Below, piece by piece: positions 8,552-16,672 of a DNA stretch of 64,000 bases. The position numbers and the translations under genes were made by a program. The DNA lies in the NCBI RefSeq assembly GCF_003385215.1, contig NZ_PQHW01000015.1, forward strand, positions 1 through 64,000. The letters are read 5' to 3'. This stretch comes from Amycolatopsis thermalba (GTDB lineage: Bacteria > Actinomycetota > Actinomycetes > Mycobacteriales > Pseudonocardiaceae). The notes under the pieces were generated by a model. That model did not search any database. It was not told where the DNA came from and saw only the letters and a program-made list of their open reading frames with translations. Each line of letters begins with the position of its first letter. Position 1 is the first letter of the stretch.

Positions 8552-9976
8552 TCAGACTCGCGCGAGTTCCGGCTCCGGTGCGCGGCGCAGGCGCACCACA
8601 CCCGACGCCGCGATCAGCAGGCCCAGCGCGGCGATCCCGGTGATCACCGTCAGCGCCGGGGTCAAGCCGGTCAGCAGGGAGCCGCCGCCGCTGCCCGTGA
8701 GCACCGCCGTCACGATCGCGAGGCCGATCGCGCCGCCGACCTGCAGCGACGTGTTCAGCAGGCCTCCGGCCAGACCCTGCTCGTTGTCACTGATACCGGT
8801 CGTCGCCTGGATGTTCAGTGACGAGAAGGCCAGGGTGAAGCCGATGCCGAGCAGGATCATGCTCGGCAGCACCGAACCGGCGTACCCGGAGTGCTCGTCG
8901 ACCCGCAGGAACAGCACGTACGCGATCACGTGCGCCAGCACGCCACCCAGGATGGTGCGCGACGTGCCGACCCGCTCGATCAGCGGCTCGATCCGCGGCG
9001 AGCCGAACGCCACGATCAGCGCCGCGGGCAGGAACCCGAGCGCGGTCTCCAGCGCCGACCAGCCCAGCACGTCCTGCAGGTACAGCATCACCACGAACTG
9101 GAACCCGATGTAGGCCCCGAAGAACAGCGCCGCCCCCAGGTTGGCCCGCGCCAGCGGCCCGGAGCGCAGGATGCCCAGCCGCAGCAACGGGTGGCTGCTG
9201 CGCTTTTCGATCACCACGAACGCGGTCAGCAGCGCCACCGCGACGGCGAACGTGATCAGCGTCCGCGGCGCGGCCCAGCCGACCTCCGGCGCCTCGACGA
9301 CACCGAACACCAGCAGCAGCGAACCGGCCGCGCCGGTGATCGCGCCGGGCAGGTCGTAGCCGCCCGCCGAGTGGTCCCGTTCGTACGCCGGGACGACCTT
9401 GATCGCCGACACCAGCGCGATCAACGCGATCGGCACCGGCAGCAGGAACGTCCACCGCCAGCCGACCTCGGTCAGCAGCCCGGAGAACACCAGGCCGGCG
9501 GAGTACCCGCTGGCGCCGAACACCGCGAAGATGCTGATCGCGCGGTTGCGGGCCGGGCCCTCCTGGAACGTGGTGGTGATGATCGACAACGCGGCCGGCG
9601 CGGTGAACGCCGCCGCCAGGCCCTTGATGAACCGGCTCGCGATCAGCAGGGCGCCGTTGTCGACGAGACCGCCGAGCAGCGAGGCGACCGCGAACACGGC
9701 CACCGCGACGAGGAACACCCGCCGCCGGCCGAGCAGGTCCGCCGTGCGGCCGCCGAGCAGGAGCAACCCGCCGTAGCCGAGCACGTACCCGCTCACGACC
9801 CACTGCAGCGCGCTGGTGGACAGGCCGAGCTCGGCCTGGATGGACGGCAGCGCGACGCCGACCATCGAAACGTCGAGGGCGTCCAGGCCCACGACGGTGG
9901 ACACGGTCAGCAGCACGGCCCACAGCCGCGCGTCCCACCGTGTCGACGTGGTGGACAGGTGCGCAGGAGAAGTCAT
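8552..9976 (-). CDS. MFS drug-efflux transporter (DHA2, EmrB/QacA type)
   Basis: Proton-coupled efflux protein of 474 aa with about 14 transmembrane helices, the DHA2 layout. The motif-A loop reads GGRTADLLGRRRVF after the second helix. It is divergent from a MarR regulator; TAATCT (9989-9984) lies 7 nt before the ATG, with TTGCAT (10011-10006) 16 bp further up, so the transcript is probably leaderless. An operator palindrome covers this promoter. Expected role: MarR-controlled efflux of a toxic organic compound. Confidence 0.9.
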   Translation of the reverse strand: MTSPAHLSTTSTRWDARLWAVLLTVSTVVGLDALDVSMVGVALPSIQAELGLSTSALQWVVSGYVLGYGGLLLLGGRTADLLGRRRVFLVAVAVFAVASLLGGLVDNGALLIASRFIKGLAAAFTAPAALSIITTTFQEGPARNRAISIFAVFGASGYSAGLVFSGLLTEVGWRWTFLLPVPIALIALVSAIKVVPAYERDHSAGGYDLPGAITGAAGSLLLVFGVVEAPEVGWAAPRTLITFAVAVALLTAFVVIEKRSSHPLLRLGILRSGPLARANLGAALFFGAYIGFQFVVMLYLQDVLGWSALETALGFLPAALIVAFGSPRIEPLIERVGTSRTILGGVLAHVIAYVLFLRVDEHSGYAGSVLPSMILLGIGFTLAFSSLNIQATTGISDNEQGLAGGLLNTSLQVGGAIGLAIVTAVLTGSGGGSLLTGLTPALTVITGIAALGLLIAASGVVRLRRAPEPELARV

Positions 9977-9983
9977 GGCAGTC

Positions 9984-10055
9984 AGATTACATGCACACGC
10001 ATCTAATGCAAGAGGGTTTAATGCATTTGCATCAAATTCCCGCGCATGCTATGGT
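9984..10055. promoter_or_regulatory. divergent MFS/marR promoters with two 20-bp operators
   Basis: Two palindromes of form TTWnATGC-N4-GCATnWAA lie at 9987-10006 and 10017-10036, offset by 30 bp. Site 1 covers the MFS -10 and spacer. Site 2 covers the marR -35 TTGCAT (10027-10032), which is followed after 17 bp by TATGGT (10050-10055). Both promoters are therefore positioned for MarR repression. Confidence 0.82.
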
Positions 10056-10061
10056 GCCGCC

Positions 10062-10460
10062 ATGGGTGACGTCGCCGACGGACGGCTCGTGCAGCAGTGG
10101 CACGAGCTGATGGCCCTGCACGCGACCGTCTGCGGCGAGCTGGAATGCCGCCTGCAGGACCGGCACGGTATCGGGGTGAGCGAGTTCGAGGCCCTCGAGC
10201 GGCTCGCGACCTGCGACACCAAGTGCCGCTCCGCCGACCTCCTCGACGCGGTGCACCTGAGTCAGAGCGCCACCTCGCGCCTGGTCGCCCGCCTGGAGAA
10301 GGAGGGCCTGGTGGACCGCGCGATGTGCGAGCAGGACCGGCGCGGCGTCTTCGTCATGCTCACCGACGCCGGGCGGCGCCGCTACGAGGAGGCGAAGCCG
10401 ACCCACCGCGCGGTGCTGCGCGAGACACTCGGCCAGGCCCGTATCCCGAAGGCCGGTTGA
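10062..10460 (+). CDS. MarR-family regulator
   Basis: Winged-helix MarR repressor of 132 aa. The HTH is at about 57-80 (SADLLDAVHLSQSATSRLVA), with the wing at 86-100 (RAMCEQDRRGVFVML). It is rich in cysteines (C24, C29, C51, C55, C89). The CDTKC pair abuts the HTH and C89 lies in the wing, suggesting thiol-based sensing. The ATG at 10062 follows TATGGT by 6 nt (leaderless); a longer in-frame reading from 9816 would cross the operators and is unlikely. It presumably represses the divergent MFS gene and itself. Confidence 0.9.
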   Translation: MGDVADGRLVQQWHELMALHATVCGELECRLQDRHGIGVSEFEALERLATCDTKCRSADLLDAVHLSQSATSRLVARLEKEGLVDRAMCEQDRRGVFVMLTDAGRRRYEEAKPTHRAVLRETLGQARIPKAG

Positions 10461-10520
10461 CCCGCCGCTCCACGGGGTAGCTCACCGCCACGCGCAGACG
10501 CCGACGGTGGGAGTGCAACC

Positions 10521-11510
10521 GTGAGCGAGCACAGCAGGGAAAGCGTTGCCGGCCGGGCGAAGGCCGGCCTCGACCGCGTGGACGCGGTGCAGCGGGAACA
10601 CAAGTCGCTGTCGGTGCCGGTCGCCGTGGTGCGGAAGTTCCTCGAGGACCAGTCCACGAACCTGGCGAGCATGATCGCCTTCTGGGCGTTCTTCTCGATC
10701 TTCCCGCTGTTCCTCGTTCTGATCACGCTGCTCGGGTTCTTCGTGCCGGACAACCCGAAGACCGACGTGCTCGGGCACGTGGGCCAGATGTTCCCGCTGC
10801 TGGACCCCGCGACGATGCAGGGCTTCGGCGGGTCGGTGTGGGCACTGGTCCTCGGGCTGGTCACCGCGCTGTGGAGCGGGCTCGCGGTCGTGCGCGCGAC
10901 GCAGACCGCGTTCAACTCGGTGTGGGAGCTGCCCTTCCACGCGCGGCCGAGCCTGCCCGAGCAGATCGGCCGCAGCGTGCTCGTGCTGGTGACGATCGGG
11001 CTCGGGCTCGTCGTCAGCACGCTGATCAGCGGGTTCGTCTCCAGCGGCACGGACCTGCTGAACCTGGGGTGGCTGGGCCGGATCCTCGGTTACGCCGTCG
11101 CGATCGTCCTGGACATCGGGTTGTTCGTCGCCGCGTTCCGGATCCTCACCGACCGCGAGGTCTCCACGCGTGACGTGCTGCCCGGCGCGGTGCTGTCCGG
11201 TGTGCTGTTCTGGGTCCTGCAAACGCTTTCGTCGCTGATCATCAGCCGCTACCTGCAGAACGCGCAGAGCACCTACGGCACGTTCGCCACGGTCATCACG
11301 CTGCTGTGGTGGTTCTACCTGCAGAGCATCATCACGCTGCTCGGGGCGCAGCTCAACGTCGTCCTCAAGGACCGGCTGCACCCGCGCGCGCTGGTCGGCG
11401 CCCCGGAGACCGACGCCGACCACCGCGCCTACGAGTCCTACGCGGAGGAACGCGCCTACCACGAGCAGGAGCGCGTGGACACCGAGTTCCCGCCCGAGCA
11501 GCGCGGCTGA
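10521..11510 (+). CDS. YihY/BrkB family membrane protein
   Basis: Inner-membrane protein of 329 aa with six hydrophobic segments and the family pattern FWAFFSIFPLFLV near residue 55 and LLWWFYLQSIITLLGAQLN near 265. The C-terminus is a charged cytoplasmic tail. YihY/BrkB proteins were long mistaken for RNase BN; their function is not settled. GGGAG precedes the GTG start at 10521. The stop codon abuts the stop of the convergent MHS transporter with no gap. Confidence 0.85.
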   Translation: MSEHSRESVAGRAKAGLDRVDAVQREHKSLSVPVAVVRKFLEDQSTNLASMIAFWAFFSIFPLFLVLITLLGFFVPDNPKTDVLGHVGQMFPLLDPATMQGFGGSVWALVLGLVTALWSGLAVVRATQTAFNSVWELPFHARPSLPEQIGRSVLVLVTIGLGLVVSTLISGFVSSGTDLLNLGWLGRILGYAVAIVLDIGLFVAAFRILTDREVSTRDVLPGAVLSGVLFWVLQTLSSLIISRYLQNAQSTYGTFATVITLLWWFYLQSIITLLGAQLNVVLKDRLHPRALVGAPETDADHRAYESYAEERAYHEQERVDTEFPPEQRG

Positions 11511-12845
11511 CTACTCCGCGCCGGTCACGAACGCCTCCCGCTCGGCGGCCGGCCGCTCGCGCAGGGCGAGCACCGCGGCCAGCGTCACCAGGCAGGCCAG
11601 CAGCATGTACCCGGACACCGCGAGCGACGTGCCGGTCTCCCCGACCAGCCAGGTCGACACCAGCGGCGCGAACCCGCCGCCGAGGATCGCGCCGAAGGCG
11701 TAGGCGAACGAGACGCCGCTGTAGCGGATACCGACCGGGAACAGCTCGCTGTAGGCCGCCGCCTGCGGGCCGTAGGTCAGGCCGAGCCCGAAGCCGAGCA
11801 CGATCACCGCGGCCAGCATGAGCGGCACCGAGCGGGTGTCGAACAGCAGGAAGAACGGGAACGTCCAGGCCCCCATCGCCAGCGTGCCGACGAGGTAGGT
11901 GCGGCGCCGGCCCCACCGGTCCGACCAGTGCCCGGCCAGCATCGTGAACACGCCCCACGAGACGGCGCCGACCATGCCGATGGACAGCATCGTGGTGCTG
12001 GACAGCTTCAGCGTGCGGGTGCCGTAGGAGTTGATGAACGCGATCAGGATGTAGCCGACCATGTTGTTGGCGATGAACAACCCGATCGCGATGACGAGTT
12101 CGCGGCGGTTGGTGCGCAGCAGCTCGGCCAGCTGCGCCGAGCGGCGGGCGCGGCGGGCGCGCAGCTCGCTGAACACCGGGCTCTCCGACACGCGGGCCCG
12201 CACGAAGAAACCGACGGCGATGAGCACGACGCTGAGCAGGAACGGGATGCGCCAGCCCCAGCGGGCGAACTGGTCGTCGGTGGTCACCGCGGAGACGCTG
12301 AAGAACACCAGGTTGGCCAGCAGCAAGCCGATCGGCACGCCGATCTGCGGGAACGAGCCGAAGTAGCCGCGACGCCCGGGCGGGGCGTGCTCGACCGACA
12401 TCAGCGCCGCGCCGCCCCACTCGCCGCCGGCGGACAGGCCCTGCAGCAGCCGCAGCACGACGAGCAGGATCGGCGCGGCGACGCCGATCGAGTCGTAGGC
12501 GGGCAGCAGGCCGACGCCGATCGTGGAGATCCCCATCAGCAGCAGGGTCGCGACGAGAACCGCCTTGCGGCCGACGCGGTCACCGAGGTGGCCGGCGACG
12601 ATCCCGCCGATCGGCCGCGCCACGAAGCTCACGCCCAGCGTGGCGAACGAGGCCAGCAGCGCCGCGGTGCCGTCCAGCGAGGGGAAGAACTGCTTGCCGA
12701 ACACCAGACTCGCGGCCGAGGCGTAGATGAAGAAGTCGTACCACTCGATCGTCGTACCGACGAGGCTCGCGCCGACGACGCGGCGCAGCTGCCCGCCGTC
12801 GTGCGACCGGCTCGTCCGGGCCGAAGCCTCGGGCGTGTGCGTCAT
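11511..12845 (-). CDS. MFS transporter, metabolite:H+ symporter (MHS) family
   Basis: Twelve-helix uptake symporter of 444 aa from the ProP/ShiA/KgtP group. The N-terminal GTTIEWYDFFIYA signature and the GHLGDRVGRKAVLV loop identify the family. Substrates are typically organic acids or betaines; this one cannot be assigned. I chose the ATG at 12845 because GGAAGGG lies about 8 nt upstream; an in-frame ATG at 12917 would add 24 atypical residues. No regulator is adjacent. Confidence 0.88.
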   Translation of the reverse strand: MTHTPEASARTSRSHDGGQLRRVVGASLVGTTIEWYDFFIYASAASLVFGKQFFPSLDGTAALLASFATLGVSFVARPIGGIVAGHLGDRVGRKAVLVATLLLMGISTIGVGLLPAYDSIGVAAPILLVVLRLLQGLSAGGEWGGAALMSVEHAPPGRRGYFGSFPQIGVPIGLLLANLVFFSVSAVTTDDQFARWGWRIPFLLSVVLIAVGFFVRARVSESPVFSELRARRARRSAQLAELLRTNRRELVIAIGLFIANNMVGYILIAFINSYGTRTLKLSSTTMLSIGMVGAVSWGVFTMLAGHWSDRWGRRRTYLVGTLAMGAWTFPFFLLFDTRSVPLMLAAVIVLGFGLGLTYGPQAAAYSELFPVGIRYSGVSFAYAFGAILGGGFAPLVSTWLVGETGTSLAVSGYMLLACLVTLAAVLALRERPAAEREAFVTGAE

Positions 12846-12984
12846 GGGCCATCCCTTCCCGCCATTGGAAAGAAGATCAAAGGTTTGATTAGTTCCCTGG
12901 CAACGTAGATGCCACACTGCCGGAAGACCAGGGGCGGGTGCAGACCTTTACCGTCCTGAGACCTTCGGCTGGGACCGCTTCCGG

Positions 12985-13166
12985 CGGGCCGGGGCGCACC
13001 GAGCTGGCACGGCCAGCGGGACCTTGAGCAAGCGGGGGCGCGTCCGCTTCCGGCACGCCCGCGGCGCACCAGCCTCGCACAGGCCAGCCAGGGGACGCTG
13101 GGCAGGCAGGTGGGCACGTCCCCTGGCGGCAGACCCGCGGCGCACCAGCCTGGCACAGGCCAGCCA
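12985..13166. repeat. direct repeats in a 450-bp intergenic region
   Basis: The gene-free stretch 12846-13295 holds a 33-bp direct repeat with a single mismatch, at 13058-13090 and 13134-13166 (core gcgcaccagcct). A more degenerate copy lies near 12985-13020. Open frames cross it on several strands but have no family resemblance; I see no gene here. Confidence 0.6.
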
Positions 13167-13295
13167 ATCCCCCAGCACACCCCACCTGGCGCAGCCCCTT
13201 CCGCAGGCGAGCAGCCCCCGGCGCAGACCGCCGGGCGCGCTGCCCGGCCTCCGCCGTCCCCCACGCACCAGCCCGGCGCGAGCGAGCCGCCAGAG

Positions 13296-14087
13296 TCAGA
13301 GGAAGTCCCGCAGCCGCGTGGCGAACGCGGCCGGGTCGGCGGCGAAACCGGTGTGGTCGCCGGGGAACCGGGCCGGCTCCACACCCAGCTCCGCCGCCAG
13401 CGCCTCCGACGTGCATTCGCACAGCTGACCGGCGGATTCCTCCCCGATGCCGATCACCACCGGGCGGGTGCGCAGGACCTCGAAGTCCGGGATCCAGCGG
13501 GTGGTCGGGCGGTACATGCGCGCGTACTGGTAGTTCGCGTCGGCCAGGTCCCGCGGGCTCGGCTCCTGGGCGAAGAACTCCTGGAACACCGGCTCCGGGA
13601 GGTGGATGTCCGCCATCTCCAGGAACTTCCGCATGGCGCCCACCGGATCACCGGCGAAGTGCGTCGCGATGACCTCCCCGCCCTGGGCGCGGATCCGGTC
13701 GGCGTCCGGGAGCAGGTCGCTCAGCGGCGGCTCGTGCGCGATCACGGTCGTGACCAGGTCCGGGCGCGCCTGGGCGAGCGCGAGGGCGCTGACGGCGCCG
13801 CCGCTGGAGCCGAACACGACCGCGGGACCGGCGTCGGCGTGCTCGATGAGCCGGGCCAGGTCGTCGGCGCGGATCTCCGGCGTGGAGTCCTGCTCGGGGT
13901 CGTCCACCGGGCTGCGGTTGACGCCGCGCGGATCGGTGGTGAGCACCGTGTGGTCACCGGCGAGCAGGTCGGCGAGCGGGGCGAACGGGCGCGCGTCCAT
14001 CGGGGCGCCGACGAGCACGACGAGCGGGCCCTGCCCGCGGATCTCGTGGTGGAGACGCGCGCCGGGAACGGGAAGTGTCCGGGACAT
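13296..14087 (-). CDS. alpha/beta hydrolase
   Basis: Alpha/beta-hydrolase fold enzyme of 263 aa. The nucleophile elbow GSSGG at 93-97 places Ser95 as nucleophile, and GDHTGFA near the C-terminus supplies the probable catalytic His. The VVLVGAP strand near residue 23 carries the oxyanion region. The ATG at 14087 follows AGGAGG by about 6 nt. It is divergent from an ECF sigma factor gene 65 bp away, and such sigma factors often control an adjacent enzyme gene. The substrate is unknown. Confidence 0.82.
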   Translation of the reverse strand: MSRTLPVPGARLHHEIRGQGPLVVLVGAPMDARPFAPLADLLAGDHTVLTTDPRGVNRSPVDDPEQDSTPEIRADDLARLIEHADAGPAVVFGSSGGAVSALALAQARPDLVTTVIAHEPPLSDLLPDADRIRAQGGEVIATHFAGDPVGAMRKFLEMADIHLPEPVFQEFFAQEPSPRDLADANYQYARMYRPTTRWIPDFEVLRTRPVVIGIGEESAGQLCECTSEALAAELGVEPARFPGDHTGFAADPAAFATRLRDFL

Positions 14088-14152
14088 CAGAATCCTCCTG
14101 GGGAAGCGGTTTCGAAGGTGGTGACCGCCGGCGTGGGGCAGAATCATCGCTC

Positions 14153-15109
14153 GTGACGGAACTGGCCGTGGACCTGGAGCTGGCGCGCACCGGGGACGAC
14201 TCGGCGTTCACCCGGCTGGTCGAGCCGCTGCGGCGGGAGCTGCACGCGCACTGCTACCGGATGCTGGGGTCGGTGCACGACGCCGACGACGCGTTGCAGG
14301 AGGCGTTGCTGCGGGCGTGGCGGGGGCTGCCGGGCTTCGAGGGGCGCGCTTCGCTGCGGTCCTGGCTCTACACCGTGGCGACGCGCACCTGCCTGGACGC
14401 GGTGGAGCGGCGGGGCAGGCGGGCGCTGCCGATGGATCTCGGGCCGTCCAGCGATCACGTGGTCACCGGGGACGCGCCGCGCACGGACGTCGCGTGGCTC
14501 GGCCCGTACCCCACGGGTCCGGACACGCGCGCCGAACAGCGGGAGGCGGTCGAGCTGGCGTTCGTGGCCGCGTTGCAGCACCTGCCGGGCAACCAGCGGG
14601 CGGCACTGGTGTTGTTCGAGGTACTGGGGTTCTCGGCGGCCGAGATCGCGTCGATGATGAACACCTCCGCCGCCTCGGTGAACTCGGCGCTGCAACGGGC
14701 GCGGCGGATCATGCCGGCGCGGGAACCGGTGCCGGACGCCGCCCGGGTGCGGGCGCTGGCGTCGGACTACGCCGGCGCGCTGGAGCGGGGCGACGCGGAC
14801 GCGCTGGTGGCGCTGCTGACCGAAGACGTGACGTGGTCGATGCCGCCGATGCCGCACTGGTACCACGGGATCGACGCGGTGATGTCCTTCGCGCGCCGGT
14901 ATCCCCTCGCGTCCTGCGGCTCCTGGCGGCACCGGATCGTCTCCGCGAACGGCCTGCCCGCGGTGGCCTCGTACCTGAGCCGGGAGGCTGCGTTCGAGAG
15001 CTGGTCGATCAACGTGCTGACCCCGCGGGACGGCCGGATCGCGGAGGTCACCTCGTTCGTGGCGCGGGAGCACTTCGCGGCGTTCGGCCTGCCGGACGAA
15101 GTGGACTGA
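14153..15109 (+). CDS. ECF sigma factor with SnoaL-like C-terminus (TIGR02960/SigX5-like)
   Basis: Sigma-70 group 4 factor of 318 aa. Region 2 is at about 20-95 (DADDALQEALLRAWRGL, then WLYTVATRTCLDAVERR). Region 4 is at about 140-186 (LPGNQRAALVLFEVLGFS, then SVNSALQRARR). A C-terminal SnoaL/NTF2-like domain of about 120 residues follows. In related factors this domain replaces a separate anti-sigma factor and modulates activity. It starts at GTG 14153, with no ribosome site visible. It is divergent from the hydrolase, its most likely local target; no anti-sigma gene is adjacent. Confidence 0.88.
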   Translation: MTELAVDLELARTGDDSAFTRLVEPLRRELHAHCYRMLGSVHDADDALQEALLRAWRGLPGFEGRASLRSWLYTVATRTCLDAVERRGRRALPMDLGPSSDHVVTGDAPRTDVAWLGPYPTGPDTRAEQREAVELAFVAALQHLPGNQRAALVLFEVLGFSAAEIASMMNTSAASVNSALQRARRIMPAREPVPDAARVRALASDYAGALERGDADALVALLTEDVTWSMPPMPHWYHGIDAVMSFARRYPLASCGSWRHRIVSANGLPAVASYLSREAAFESWSINVLTPRDGRIAEVTSFVAREHFAAFGLPDEVD

Positions 15110-15129
15110 CCGCGCGGTCCTGAGTGGAC

Positions 15130-15161
15130 CGGTTTACCGGAGATCACGCCTGGGTAAACCG
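15130..15161 (+). promoter_or_regulatory. SigF/SigB-type promoter inside an inverted repeat
   Basis: GGTTT (15131-15135), a 16-nt spacer and GGGTAA (15152-15157) match the actinobacterial stress sigma consensus GTTT-N14-17-GGGTA. The same bases form perfect 9-bp inverted arms, CGGTTTACC and GGTAAACCG, with a 14-nt loop. The promoter lies 47 nt before the anti-sigma-like gene. Confidence 0.7.
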
Positions 15162-15203
15162 AAGATCCTCCGGTTGACGAGTCAGCGGAGGAGGTGATGC
15201 ACC

Positions 15204-15629
15204 GTGGACCACATGGTGCATCGGCCGGATCGGTTCACCAGTGTCGTGGACGGGCCGTCGGAACTGGCGGCGCTCCGGCGGCGAGTGCGATTCATGCTCG
15301 CCGGCGTCGGCGAACACCACGTCGTCGACGCGCTGCTGGCGACCGACGAGATCGCCAGCAGCGCCTGGCTGTCCACGCGCCAGCCGTTCACGGTGCGGCT
15401 GGGCTGGGCGGGCGCGGACACCATCCGGGTCGACGTGACGATCGCCGCCGAGCCACCCGCTCGCGGTGACCTCGGCACGTCGGCGGACGTCCTCGACGGC
15501 ATCGCCGCTCGGTGGGGCATGACCCCGCGCCGCGGCGGCACGATGCTGTGGGCGGACGTTCCGGTCGCCGCCCCGGTCGCGCCGGACGGACCGGCGCTGG
15601 ACGCGGTGCACGTGACGGAACCGGCCTGA
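15204..15629 (+). CDS. degenerate RsbW-like ATP-binding protein
   Basis: Protein of 141 aa that aligns by pattern to the histidine-kinase-like ATPase fold of anti-sigma kinases. An N-box-like helix LLATDEIASSAW and a C-terminal GIAARWGMTPRRGGTMLWADV strand pair are present. The N-box Asn and the DxGxG and GRGL nucleotide loops are missing, so kinase activity is doubtful. A GTG start follows GGAGGAGGT by 8 nt. It is downstream of a SigF-type promoter and upstream of a STAS antagonist, suggesting a partner-switching module. Confidence 0.7.
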   Translation: MDHMVHRPDRFTSVVDGPSELAALRRRVRFMLAGVGEHHVVDALLATDEIASSAWLSTRQPFTVRLGWAGADTIRVDVTIAAEPPARGDLGTSADVLDGIAARWGMTPRRGGTMLWADVPVAAPVAPDGPALDAVHVTEPA

Positions 15630-15712
15630 GTGGTCGCCGGTGGTCCGGCTCCGGGCCACCGGCGGCTGCGGATAGAGTGTGCGGGCTCGAGCAGACCGTC
15701 GATGGAGGATCC

Positions 15713-16087
15713 GTGCCGCAGGCCTTCGCCACCCGCTGGACGCGCGAGGGGAGCGAAGTGATCGTCACCATCGTCGGCGAGGTCGACCTCACCACCGCGC
15801 CCCGCGTCCGCGAAGCAGTGAAGGACGCCCGCGACAGCGTCGGTCCGGTGCCGCTCACCACGGTCATCCTCGACCTGTCCGAGGTCGAGCACCTGGACTC
15901 CCTCGGCCTGGCCGTCCTGGTCGAGACGGCCGCCGAATGCCACTCCGCCGAGCAGGCGCTGGCGCTGATCTGCCCGACGCCGGTCGTCACGCGGCCGCTG
16001 GAGATGACCGGCCTGAACGGCATCCTGACGATCACCGCCTCACTGGACGAGGCACGCGACGCGGCCCGGCGGTACCTGGAGCACTAG
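15713..16087 (+). CDS. STAS-domain anti-sigma factor antagonist
   Basis: SpoIIAA/RsbV-like protein of 124 aa. The STAS core VIVTIVGEVDLTTAP lies at 16-30, and LDSLGLAVL at 61-69 holds Ser63 at the regulatory phosphorylation position. It would bind an RsbW-type anti-sigma kinase when unphosphorylated and release the sigma factor. The start is GTG with TGGAGGA 4-10 nt upstream. It follows the degenerate ATPase by 83 bp, and its stop overlaps the convergent membrane-protein gene by 4 bp. Confidence 0.85.
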   Translation: MPQAFATRWTREGSEVIVTIVGEVDLTTAPRVREAVKDARDSVGPVPLTTVILDLSEVEHLDSLGLAVLVETAAECHSAEQALALICPTPVVTRPLEMTGLNGILTITASLDEARDAARRYLEH

Positions 16088-16542
16088 GCGCTGGTGGTGG
16101 ACCCGGGCCGCACGATCATCAGCACCGTGACCGTGGCCCACAGGATGTTGAAGATCCCGGTGTACATCGCCAGCCGGGCCGGGGCCCGCGGTGGGAGTTC
16201 CGCCTGCTCGGCCACGCCGTCGAGGATGCCCTGCTGGCGCGGCAGCACCACCAGCACCAGCACGGCCGCCGCGATCGCGGTGAGCACGATGGACACGACC
16301 ACCCACGCGTCGCCCGTCACGCCCAGGCTGCCGGCCGTCGCGAAGCCGAAGACCGGGATCGCGATGCCGACGGCGGCGTAGACCCGGCAGATGCGGTGCA
16401 GGGTGCGCAGGACCGCGAGGTCGTGGTCGGTGCCGGCGACGGCGCGGCGGGTCGCGACGGGGAACATGCTGGCCGCGACCGTGACCGGGCCGATCGCGAC
16501 GAGCGCCGCGAGCACGTGGAGGGAGAGCAGAACCTTCGTCAC
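16084..16542 (-). CDS. small four-helix membrane protein (DUF2269-like)
   Basis: Integral membrane protein of 152 aa with four hydrophobic helices, resembling DUF2269 members in length and in the early KVLLSLHVLAALVAIGP segment. The function is unknown. I placed the start at GTG 16542 because the hydrophobic helix then begins immediately; upstream in-frame codons give a charged, atypical leader. It overlaps the STAS gene tail to tail and shares no evident operon. Confidence 0.65.
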   Translation of the reverse strand: MTKVLLSLHVLAALVAIGPVTVAASMFPVATRRAVAGTDHDLAVLRTLHRICRVYAAVGIAIPVFGFATAGSLGVTGDAWVVVSIVLTAIAAAVLVLVVLPRQQGILDGVAEQAELPPRAPARLAMYTGIFNILWATVTVLMIVRPGSTTSA

Positions 16543-16672
16543 GGGCAGGGACGGTAACGGCCGCCGCCGATCTCCGGAACTGGCGCGATGGCCAACTTCC
16601 ACCGGATTCTCGCCAGCGGGCCGACCAGGGCGGTCCTGGCGGAGCCGGGTGGCGAGGGCCTACGGTGTCGCC

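Noticed and set aside
12842-13422. Gly/Arg-rich minus-strand genes between the MHS transporter and the hydrolase
   Set aside because: Several overlapping frames are equally open, with no family resemblance, and a direct repeat explains their internal similarity.
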